Source: Cryptomeria japonica (taxonomy: Eukaryota > Streptophyta > Pinopsida > Cupressales > Cupressaceae). Taken from it: DNA of 64,000 nucleotides. The notes under the pieces were generated by a model. It saw nothing but the letters and a program-made list of their open reading frames with translations. It was not told the origin of the DNA and did no database searches. Positions 23,895 through 33,964 of this stretch are shown here, piece by piece. The DNA lies in assembly GCF_030272615.1 (NCBI RefSeq), contig NC_081415.1, forward strand, positions 597,745,335 through 597,809,334. The letters are read 5' to 3'. Every line of letters starts with the position of its first letter. Within the stretch, counting starts at the first letter, position 1. Position numbers and translations under genes: made by a program.

Positions 23895-26436
23895 ACCAAG
23901 GCATTAAAACTTCATTGAGTAAATAACTTGAGATGCTGGCCACTATGTGGTAATGAAAATGAAGTTCCATCATTGTATGCAAGGAGGTAGCTCCCTTCAC
24001 CATATATCTGATGAATAGTGAAAGGTCCCGTCCACAAAGAATCAAACTAGCCATTCATCCCTTTAGGTTCACGTCTCTTATCCCAAAGCAGGGAAAGATA
24101 TCCTACCTTGAAAACTCTTTGCTTAGCTTTTTTGTCAACAAGTTCTTTAATCTGATTCTAGTGTTCTGAAATATGGTCCACCACCCGAACTTTCTTTTCT
24201 TCAAGTTTCGAAAGGAATATGATGTGCTTATCTAGTGAACTCTCATAAGTTTGATCTTCAACTACCCTTGCTAACTTCAAAGTTGATAGCTCTAAAGTGA
24301 CTGGAATTTTTGCATTGATACCATAAAGAACCTGGAAAGGGGACAAACCAATTGCTCTCTTAGCTGTGGTGCGATCTATCCACAAATCATCAATCAACGC
24401 TTTATGCCACAAAAATTTCTTATCATCAACCAATTTTTTAATAATGGTTACCAAATGCTTATTGCTGGATTCTGCTTGACCATTTCCTTGTGGGTAATAT
24501 TCTGAAGAATGGGCAAGAGTGATATGGTACTCAAAACAAAAATAAGTAATCTCATATGAAGAAAAATAAGTGGCATTATCTGCTACTATCTTATTTGGAA
24601 CAACAAATCTACTCACAATATTTTATATTTTATTTTATGAAATCACATACCACCTCAAATGTAGCATGATTAACAGGTATTGCTCCTACCCACTTAGTGA
24701 AATAATATGTTGGCATAGTATGAACATAGTAATGACCTGCACTGGAAGAAGGATTAACAGGACCAATAAAATTAATGCCCCATTGTTGAAACAGTTCCTC
24801 AATCACCACTATTTTGAGAGGGAATGCTATAAGTTTAGACTTACTAACAAACTGTAGACACAATTCACATTTTCTAACCAAATCATAGGCATATTGGAAT
24901 AGAGTGGGCCAATACTTGGCTCGCAAGATCTTGTGAGCTGTTACTAGAGCTGAGAAATGTCCCCCACATGTCACGTTATGAAAAGATTCTAATAACTTAG
25001 TTTGCTAAGCTTTATCCACACACCTAAGAAAGGTACCATCCAAACTTCTTTTCTACAAACTATTTTCCCAAAGAAAATAGTTTGCTGATTTTAGCTTTAG
25101 AGTCCTTCTCTCCTTGTATGAGAGATGCACAGGAAATTCACCATGAGTAAGAAAATAAGCTATATTAGAATACCATTCATCTATGGTATTTACAAACAAT
25201 ATTGTAGGGATGTTTCCATGTGAATTGTTTTCAAGAGGAATAACTTCTTCATGTTCATTCTCCACTATCAACTAACATAAACCTTTACCTCAAACCAACT
25301 TGGTAGGTCTAATCACTAAGTCATATTCCTAGATTTTCACTATCCAATTACCCTTCTTAGTTCCAACATCTTGTTGAGTCAAAATTGATTTGACTGCATT
25401 ATTTGGAACTAAACATATGACATGAAAATTCAAAATGTAGAACCAAAAATTTTTCACCGCTTTGACCATAATGAAGGCATCATTATCCATTTGAGAGCAC
25501 TTAATCTCATGATTTTTGAGGGGGCAACTCATAAAAGCAATAGATGATTCAATACCTTCCAAATTTTCCTAGACCAGAATTGAAGAAAGTGTATGATTAG
25601 AAGCATAGTTGTACATTATGAAATCTTTGGTATAATAAAGACATACCAACACTGGAGTGTGATCTATTTCTTCCTTGATAAATATTCAAATTCTACTTTC
25701 CCTTTAGGGGTCCAATGAAAAGTGGCCTTCTCTTTCATCATATTTACAATATGACGAGTTTTCTCAGCAAAGTTGGGAACAAACCTTCTCAAAAAGTTTA
25801 ACTTTTCCAAAAAATGAGTGTACAACTGTTTTGTTTGAAGGTAAAGATAAACCTTGAATTTATTTGACCCTTTCTGCATCAATCTTAGTACCTTCCTTCG
25901 ACACTATGTGTACAAGAAGTTTACCTTCTATGAGCCCAAAAATTGAATTTTTGGGATTTAGGGAAATACCATGCTTATGTCATCTTTTCAAGACATCCTC
26001 TAAATGGAAAAGGTGATTCTCATGATATTTAGAAAAAAATTGTTGAATCATCTAAGTACACAACAATGTACCTACCAATAATACCTTAGAAGGCCATGTC
26101 CATAGCCCTTTGGAACGTTGTGCCTGCATTAATCAGACCAAATGGAATCCTTCAATATGCAAAGGTACCCCAAGGTGTCATGAAAGCGGTCTTGTGTTGA
26201 TCTTCCTCACCAACTTCAATCTAATTGTAGCCTGAGAAACCATCAAGCATGGAGAACAATTGTGATCCAGTAACTATTTGAAGGACTTGACCCATCACTG
26301 GTAATGGATAATTATCTTTCAAAGAAGACTGGTTTAGATTACCAAAATCCACACAAATGCAAATTTCCCCATTTTTATTTCTTACAGGTACTATGTTGGT
26401 AATCCACGTTGAACAATGAATTGGAAATATTATTTT
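23895..26436 (-). pseudogene. Ty3/gypsy pol relic (RT, RNase H, integrase)
   Basis: Minus-strand order is RT, RNase H, integrase, as in Ty3/gypsy. RT: NIVPVRNKNGEICICVDF and SMLDGFSGYN (about 26221-26436), with the active site YLDD intact at 26047-26058. RNase H is partly readable around 25320-25880. Integrase: the zinc-binding HHCC segment ends RKCELC (about 24855-24990); the core reads WGINFIGPV, IVADNATYF and NGQAESSNK, so the first catalytic Asp has become Asn. The C-terminal part (WDKRREPKGM, GPFTIHQIYG, SGQHLKLF) ends near 23895. Many stops and shifts interrupt it. The N-terminal RT part continues at 45505-45563, beyond the E1 insertion. Confidence 0.9.
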
Positions 26437-27267
26437 TGTTGGAATATGCACACTCCAATGAGACATTGTAGGTGATTGAAGGTTTTGTCATTGATGGCAA
26501 CCTTACAATCCTATGGCACCGGTAAGGCATTACATTGACAAGATAGTTCACCGGCACTAGAGAGATCAGACTCTACACCGACACTCAGACCACCAACACC
26601 GGCAGAGAAAGGAAGCATACCGACACAGAGGCGGACATTATTTTTGTTATATTATATTTTGTTTATTATTGTAAAATCTTTTGTAAGCCTACTTGGCATC
26701 ATTGTAAAATGACTCTTATATAAGAGAGATCATTGTAGAACATTTGTAAGAAAGAAAGGAATATAGAAGATTGTATTTAGGCGAATTAAGGCAGACCTAT
26801 TATGCGAATTATAGGTTAAGGGTTTATGTAAGAAGCAGAGAAAAAACCGGTACTAGATCTAGCATTATAGATGCTATTTTGAAGCAGTACAAGATACTCG
26901 ATTTATATAATCCATCATTGTAAGTCACTGCGACTTCCCATTTTGTGTTTGAGTAGTGAGCTCTAGGCAGTTGGCCTTCCTGTATGTGCAGGCCCCTCTT
27001 GTAGCAGTAATATTCTCTTATTGGCTAGTAAGTGAATATTGTGGGTCACAAATCCCACCGAGGTTTTTCCCACACCGGGTTTCCTCGTTAAATCCTTGTG
27101 TCATGGTGTGCTTTTCATGTGGATGCTTTTAATTCTGTTTATTGCATTATTTCTTGCATATCGGTACACTGTTATAATATGTTCTACATGTTTTAAGTTA
27201 AGAAATTCAATTCACCGGTTAGATACTGATTCACCCCCCCCTCTCAGTATCTATGGGAATCCTAACA
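26437..27267 (+). repeat. E1 5' LTR
   Basis: 831 bp, beginning TGTTGGAATATGCACACTCC and ending ATCCTAACA (TG...CA). TATATAA at 26717-26723 is a likely promoter TATA box. It contains the shared module GTGAGCTCTAGGCAGTTGGC (about 26957-26976), the CCCACCGAGG hairpin segment (about 27055-27064) and a C-rich tract before the end (about 27232-27240). Confidence 0.9.
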
Positions 27268-27269
27268 AT

Positions 27270-27281
27270 TGGTATCAGAGC
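27270..27281 (+). other. E1 primer binding site (initiator Met tRNA)
   Basis: TGGTATCAGAGC two bases after the LTR end, complementary to the 3' end of plant initiator tRNA-Met, the usual copia primer. Confidence 0.9.
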
Positions 27282-27338
27282 TTGATCCTCTATTTTTAGA
27301 AGCCTAACAACTTGAGGAAGATCTTGAAACTAGTAGAG

Positions 27339-28348
27339 ATGGAAAACCTGATGAAGCAACTTGAAGGAGCTCTCTCAGACTATTATACAGAAAAATTAAA
27401 AATATCAAACTAGAAGATGATCTAAAGCCTGCTTAGGATAAAGAATGAGATGTAGGATATGACTATGAGATTTTGTAAGGAAATTGAAGATAGGAAGAAG
27501 AATGAAGAAGAATTGACCAAAAGACTAAGTGATGCAGCAAATGAGAACACAAGACTTAGCTATGAAAATGATTTATTGAAGACAGATCTGATGCACACTC
27601 AGAATGACTCCAATGAACTGATGAGGCAGAAAGAAGTCTTAGAAAGAGAACTAGAAACTACAAATCAACATAAAGAAAAATTCAAGAAAGCTCAGAGGAA
27701 CTTGGCAACTTGCTGAAGAATAAAAAACCTAAAGGTGACACTTCTAGAATTGGCTTTGAAGTTGGTGAAAGCTTCGGTACTGCAAACACTCAGGATCATA
27801 GCAAACCGGTAAGGCAACCTAATGCTTATAAATTCAATGGAAAATGCTTTAACTATAATAAGTATGGTCATAGAGCAAACAAATGTAGATCTAGAAATTA
27901 TCAGAATATCAATGCACCCACCGGTCAATGTTCAAAATGCAACAAAGTTGGTCACAACTCTGAAAATTGCAGAATGAATGTGAGATGTTATGTTTGTGGA
28001 AGATTTGGACATTTATCTAATCAATGTAGAACACAAACCGGCATAGGTTATGGAAAGGCTATTCAGAAAAAAATGTGACTTGTTATGCATGTAACAAGAT
28101 TGGGCATATTGCAAAATTGTGTAGAAGTAAAGGATCACCGACAGACAACAAAGGTCCTAGTTTGAAAGGAAAAGAAAAAGTTGAAGAGGTTAAGCAAGAA
28201 TTCTCAAAACAATGGATTAGAAAGTTAGACCTAAATATTATTGGGAATACTCCTCCATCGGTAGAACCAATAATCACTTCACCGACAGGACAGAGTAGTG
28301 CTTCACTGGAAAGACAGAGTAATACTCCACCGGCAGGAAGCTCTTCAT
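27339..28348 (+). pseudogene. E1 ORF1: coiled-coil and zinc-knuckle Gag-like protein
   Basis: Starts MENLMKQLEGALSDYY. After several stops there is a charged heptad-rich region, probably coiled coil (27459-27700), then a segment IGFEVGESFG and four CX2CX4HX4C knuckles: CFNYNKYGHRANKC (second Cys is Tyr), CSKCNKVGHNSENC, CYVCGRFGHLSNQC and CYACNKIGHIAKLC. Frameshifts lie near 27705 and 28075. The C-terminus is Ser/Thr/Pro-rich and is cut by TIR-B at 28349. Zinc knuckles bind nucleic acid in retroviral-type Gag. The usual copia capsid-like (UBN2) region is not visible, so this is an atypical Gag. The same layout recurs in E3. Confidence 0.8.
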
Positions 28349-28352
28349 CAAA

Positions 28353-29300
28353 GGGTATGTGCACCAAGTTGTGGTACCAAAAGGGAATCTTAAGATGCCA
28401 CTTTTTTTTTTTTTGAAATCAGCAAAGTCTGAACTTCAACGACAAATTGAAGATATTTACACTCCAAATTTGAAGATGCAACAAGAACAAGAGTCAGAGT
28501 GCTTGAGTCTACTTTCTAAACTACTAATTTTTTTTGAAAATGGTGGAGATAAAGGGCTTCAAAAAGGGGGGCCACAAAAAGTGGTCCTGTTTTTATGCAA
28601 AAAACATAACATAGCGTTTGTTGTGGCCCCCCTAAAATGTTAACTTTTTTTTTGAAGTTTTAAAATCACTTTGGTGAGAAATTAGCTAACACCTTGAAGT
28701 TTATGCCAAAATTTTCAGCTAATTTTTTAATGAGTATATGATTTTTTACTAATTTTTGAAGTGGACACATCCTGAAAAACAGAAATGTGAGCGTGCTCCC
28801 CCCTAAAATCATTGAAAACAAATCAAAAATCAAAACTTTTTTTTTAAAATTGTGTAGAATGGAGTCTAGTTTCTAAAATGTAATTTTTTTCAAAATCTGA
28901 TGAACGTGTAAAAATCTAGACCCAAAATAGTGCATGTTGGTTTTTGACAAAAATCGGACACACAAACAAAAGAAATTATAGATGAAAGATTTAATGAAAT
29001 CAAAATTTCAAATAAATTACATTTTTGGATAGCTAAGAGGGGGCTCAAGTTTACCACAGTATTTTTTTTTAACTTCATTGAAACACATGCAAACCTGACG
29101 AAGAGCACGACGAAAAATATGTCAAAATTTTCAATGTTCTGACAAAAACACGTCTCTAGCCTGAAATGGTCATCCAAACCTTTGGGTTGGATGCCCAAGG
29201 CAAATCCAAACCACAGGTTTGGTGTTTCCCAAAGTGGGACATTTGGCGCTCACCAAATATGGCGAGTGCCCTATTTGGCGTGCGCCAAATGTGATGAATG
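28353..29300. repeat. Left subterminal arm of TIR-B, homologous to TIR-A
   Basis: Block by block this matches 8118-9090: the start, AATCTTAAGATGCCACT, GGTGGAGATAAAG, AAGTGGTCCTGTTTTT, the GTGGACACATCCTGAAAAA block, GAATGGAGTCTAGTTTCTAAA and others. It ends in several ATTTGGCGCACACCAAAT-type palindromes (29250-29360). No coding capacity is conserved between the copies. Confidence 0.85.
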
Positions 29301-29362
29301 GATATTCCATTTGGTGTGTGCCAAATGTGGTCCATATTCTACATTTGGCGCACACCAAATAT

Positions 29363-29707
29363 GGATGAAGAGGGAGATACCTCGAGGGATAGCAGAATAA
29401 GGGAATTGTGAGAGCTAGAAAGGGGAGGGACAAAGAAGAGTATGTATCTATAAGAATGAAGAGCCTGAGAAGAGGTAAGGGGAGAGAGAGAATATGAGAT
29501 CTAGTTCATAGAGAGAGATGGAACTACGAGGGAAGGGAGATAAAGAAGGGAGAGGTGAGATGGGGGTTTCTATGTACACATTTGGCACTCTCCCTATTTG
29601 GTGCGCGCCAAATGTGGAATAGATATAAACTCTTCTTTTTCCCTCCCCTCTCTAGCTCTCACAATTCCCTTATTTTCCTATCCCTCAAGCTATCTCCCTC
29701 TTCATCC
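29363..29707. repeat. Long inverted repeat (hairpin) in the TIR-B left arm
   Basis: 29363-29452 (GGATGAAGAGGGAGATACCT ...) is the imperfect inverse of 29618-29707 (... CTATCTCCCTCTTCATCC). The arms are about 90 bp with a loop of about 165 bp; one arm is purine-rich and the other pyrimidine-rich, a small version of the TIR-A core. Confidence 0.8.
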
Positions 29708-29779
29708 TTACACCCATCTAATTCCTTCTCTCACCTCTTTCCCTTAGTTTTTTCCTCACTCCCTCCTCTCTCTAGGTCC

Positions 29780-30958
29780 TAAGGGGTCATAGGACACCAT
29801 ATGACCCCTTAGGACACAAAATGACCCCTAACGACACTTAAGGGGTCATATGGTGTCCTAAGGGGTCATAGGACACCATATGACCTCTTAGGTTACCATA
29901 GGACCCATAACAACACCATATTTTGTCCTAAGTGGTCATAGGACACCATATGACCCCTTAGGACACCATAGGACACATAACGGTACCATATGGTGTCTTA
30001 ATGGGTCATAGGACACCATATGACCCCTTAGGTGTTGTTAGGGGTCATATTGTGTCCTAAGGGGTTATATGGTGTCCTATGACCCCATAGGACACCATAT
30101 GACCCCTTAGGACACCATACAACCCATAACGACACCATATTGTGTCCTAAAGGGTCATATGGTGTCCTAAAGGGTCATAGGAAATCATATGACCCCTTAC
30201 GACACCATACAACCCATAACGACACCCTATTATGTCCTAAGGGGTCATAGGACACCATATGACCCCTTATGACACCATACGACCCATAAGGACACCCTAT
30301 TGTGTCCTAGGGGGTCATATGGTGTCTTAAGGGGTCATAAGACACCATATGACCCCTTAGGACACCATACGACCCATAACGACACCCTATTGTGTCCTAG
30401 GGGGTCATATGGTGTCCTAAGGGGTCATAGGATACCATATGACCCCTTACAATACCATACGACCCATAGCGACACCTAAGGGGTCATATGGTGTCCTATG
30501 GCCCCATAGGACACCATATGACCCCTTAGGTGTCCATACGACCCATAACAACACCATATTGTGTCCTAAGGGGTCATATGGCATCCTAAGGGGTCATAGG
30601 ACACCATATGACCCCTTAGGACACCATACGACCCATAATGACACCATATTGTGTCTTAAGGGGTCATATGGTGTCCTAAGGGATCATAAGACACCATATG
30701 ACCCCTTAGGACACCATAGGACCCATAACGACACCCTATTGTGTCCTAGTAGGTCATATGGTGTCCTAAGGGGTCATAGGACACCATATGACCCCTTAGG
30801 ACACCATACAACCCATAACGACAGCTAAGGGGTCATATGGTGTCCTATGGGGCCATAGGACACCATATGACCCCTTAGGTGTCCATACGACCCATAACGA
30901 CACCATATTGTGTCCTAAGGGGTCATAAGACACCATATGATCCCTTAGGACACCATAC
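29780..30958. repeat. Palindromic tandem array (TCATATGGTGTCCTAAGGGG)
   Basis: About 1.2 kb built of ATGGTGTCCTAAGGGGTCAT and its inverse, alternating with ACCATACGACCCATAACGAC. Unit length is irregular (about 85-100 bp for the full cycle). Almost any part can fold on its neighbour. The 129-codon frame through it (30439-30828) is only a translation of the repeat. Confidence 0.9.
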
Positions 30959-30961
30959 TAT

Positions 30962-31885
30962 TGAAATGTGGTGACTGATCAGCAAAGTACTGTACACTCA
31001 GCATGTATCCTCACCGGGGTCTGGGGCTAGGTTGGCAGCCCCCGAGAAATTTTTTTTTTGCCGTTTTTCGTTGATGAAAACCGACATTGTAATAAAACCC
31101 AAAAAAGGCCGACTTTGTTTGTTGCCCTAAAAATGCATGTTATAAGCGGTTGGGATGCTTAAGGCATTGTAAGGTTGATGTACTGTTTTTGCTGGATAAT
31201 AAGAAAGATTGGACGACTGTGTATGGTGGACGTAACCCATTTTGGGTGAACCACGTTAAATCTCTGTGTTATCTATGTCTTGTTTTATTTCTTTATCTTT
31301 TGTATTTAAATCTGCATATAATTGTTAGTTCATATTTACTTCGGATTTTCTTGAAACCCTAGCAATTGGTATCAGAGCGAGGTTTTCTGTAAATTGGCAG
31401 GACTTTCAGATTTGAGTGGGAGAAATGGAGGATTCCAAATTCAAGGTCGAAAATTTTAACGGCCAGAAATATCAGTTATGGAAAATGCAGATGGAGGATT
31501 ACCTGTATCAAAAGGATTTGTGGCAGCCATTGGAAGGAAAGGCAAAGAAGCCGACCATAATATCAGATGAAGAGTGGGACATTTTAGATAGAAAGGCACT
31601 GGGATCCATTTGATTGTGCCTTGCGTCGTCTGTAGCATTCAATATAATAGAAGCAAAAATGACTGTAGATTTGATGGCAACATTGGCTAAGTTGTATGAG
31701 AAACCCTCAGCTTCGAATAAGGTATTTCTTATGAAGCATTTGTTTAATTTGAAAATGAGTGAGGGAGGATCTGTAGCAGAGCACTTAAATGAATTTAATA
31801 CAATTACCAGTCAATTGTCTTCGGTAAAAATTACCTTTGTAGAAGAGGTTAGGGCTCTCTTGATTTTATGTTCTCAAAATAAATC
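30962..31885 (+). mobile_element. Captured copia fragment: LTR, PBS and gag start
   Basis: A likely LTR (start uncertain, about 30962; end AAACCCTAGCA at 31365) is followed by PBS TGGTATCAGAGC (31368-31379). A copia gag (UBN2-type) N-terminus starts at 31425: KVENFNGQKYQLWKMQME, then EKPSASNKVFLMKHLFNLKM and VAEHLNEFNTITSQL. It breaks off at about 31885, directly abutting the transposase frame. The TAG/TGA stops and a frameshift show it is dead. No downstream copia part is present, so it is a truncated insertion or a piece captured by TIR-B. Confidence 0.75.
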
Positions 31886-33725
31886 ACACATGCACAACTT
31901 GTTGTTGTAGAGTACATATTGAATTTTCTAGCCATTATGATGTTTATCAACACATATGTATAGATTTGCATGCTAACAATGTTTTGCAAGAATGCAACAT
32001 AAATGGTCCACCGACATCTTCAAGGGAATTCATATCTAGCATCTTATGTGAAAGAGTAGATGGTCAAGTATATTACAATAAGTGTTGCTTGGATGGCACA
32101 TGTGTTGATTGTGGTGGATTGCGACATTTACAAATTTGTCAACATATGGATATTGGACAAGAAATTGGTAATGAATTAGTAGAATTTGGAAAATATAAGA
32201 CAATGGCCTACATGCTAAAAGATGGAAAAGAAGCAAAAAGGTGTGAATTGGTTAGTGAGAAGATTCCAGTGTATCAGTTTATGGGCATCTTTCATGAGAA
32301 TATAGTGTATGAGTATGAAAGGCATAACCATCGAGCTCGTTGGTTGGACTCACAATTTAAGCTATGCAAGGACACATTTCCATTCATACAATCGTTTCAA
32401 TTGTTGACTTTGTAGAGAACTACACACTACAACCGCAGAACGAGGTGCAATCACAATATTACAACTCCACACAAGTTGCCATATTTGTGCATATAGCATT
32501 CATTCATGCACATGATAGTATGGAAGAGGATAGGAAGATATTGAGGGAGTATCATTTTTACATCAGTGATGATCGCTCACACTCTACAAAGTTTGTGCAA
32601 GGTTGTTTTCAGATATTCTATGATGATTTGGCTAGCCGAGGCATATCATTCCGTCAACATATCATATGGTCAGATAATTGTGCATCGCAATTTAAGAACT
32701 CTCGGATGTTTTATTGGTTGAGTAGGATGCATAAGTTGACTGCTATTCAACATATGTGGAATTTCTCTGAGGCTGGGCATGGAAAAGGGGAGCATGATGG
32801 TGCAGGAGCATGTATTAAAAGAGATTTAGTACGAGAAGAGTTAAAGTACAAAGGGAATGCAAACTTGAAAGATGCAAAATCAATTAATCAATGGTGCAAT
32901 GGTACAATTGGTCTAGGTAATCAAGGTAAGTCTTTAGTTTGCAGATTTTTTTGGCTGGTAGATGATACTAACGTTGCAAAATTAGAAGATTGTTGTACAT
33001 TGACAGGATCGAGTGAGCTACACTCTTTCAAAAGCTCTAATGCAGGTTCATGGACTATCCATAAGTGGTGGATGGCATGTTATCGTTCTTCATGTAGAGA
33101 TGGTTCCTATAATGACTGTGAGTCAAAGGAGTGGGTGGACGAATGGTGTATGAGACCTCTAATCCCACTTGAGACATATCGACCTCCGAGTGCACTATAA
33201 CTCACATAGATGGAAGCATCAATTGACTTTGACCATGTGTCAGATTTAGTCCAACCAGGTAAATTATCCACATGCAATTTTTGTACTTTAATATTTTACC
33301 TTAGTTGTTTGCTAGATTCTTCTCACTTTATCATTGTAGGGCATGTTTATGCAGTAATTGCAGCTGAAGACAATGAATAAGGAACAGATTATTACCTGTG
33401 TCATTGTGTGGATGCAAAAAAGAAATTGGATCGCCCTATGGTAGATGGAGAAAATATTGAGTACCCCACAGGATCAGTAGTTATTACTAGTACATGGCTT
33501 AGAAGGTACCCAGTGAAGAAGTCTAACTTGTGGTTGTTCAAGGACTTCGAGACACATAGGAAGATTCGTCATTATTCTAACCTTGTTGTAGCTTCAAATG
33601 TTCATTTGATCAGATATGGGGGTAGACCACTAAATAAGAACCTATGGAAGGTTCATGAGTCTGACCATGAGGCCATACTAGACACGATAAAGAGTAGAGC
33701 AGATCCAGATGGTTCATTGGATTAA
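31886..33725 (+). pseudogene. TIR-B transposase-like gene (putative DDE, RNase H fold)
   Basis: The 5' end is missing at the copia junction. First part (about 31886-32395): Cys-rich CTTCCCRVHIEF and CCLDGTCVDCGGLRHLQICQ, a likely zinc-binding region. After a frameshift near 32390 comes the core: VDFVENYTLQ, WSDNCASQFKN and FSEAGHGKGEHDG. If Asp (32406-32408), Asp (32673-32675) and Glu (32769-32771) are catalytic, the spacing is D-88-D-31-E, suited to a cut-and-paste DDE enzyme. The frame continues past TAA and TAG near 33198-33209, crosses an 81-bp GT-AG intron (33259-33339) and ends LDTIKSRADPDGSLD at 33725. Similar DF-x-ENY / SD-x-C-x-x-Q / HGK proteins exist in other eukaryotes, from memory and unnamed. 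The family is inferred from motifs and TIR context. Confidence 0.6.
33259..33339 (+). other. Intron in the transposase-like gene
   Basis: Donor CCAG|GTAAAT, acceptor TCATTGTAG|GG, T-rich interior. Splicing joins DLVQPG to HVYAVIAAED in frame. Confidence 0.65.
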
Positions 33726-33964
33726 ATGTAAATGTAAAAAATTGTAATATCAATCTTATTTGGATATATGTACATGACTTGTATTTTTGACTACTCGAGG
33801 CATTGTAATATAAAAATTATGTTTTTGTCTTGTTTTGTGTGATTTTATGTAAATAATGTCATTTTGGACCATTAGAGATCACATGGGATCATTTGGTGAA
33901 GTATACCCTAATAATATGGTAAAACATGTAAATAATGCTCATTTGTTGTCAATCACTCAAAGTG

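Noticed and set aside
24158-24974. Exogenous pararetrovirus integration
   Set aside because: Gene order RT-RNase H-integrase with an HHCC integrase is that of a Ty3/gypsy retrotransposon; no movement or coat protein of a virus is seen.
30439-30828. 129-codon frame of repeated HRTPYDPLGHHTTHND
   Set aside because: It follows the palindromic repeat and has no independent start signal or conserved domain.
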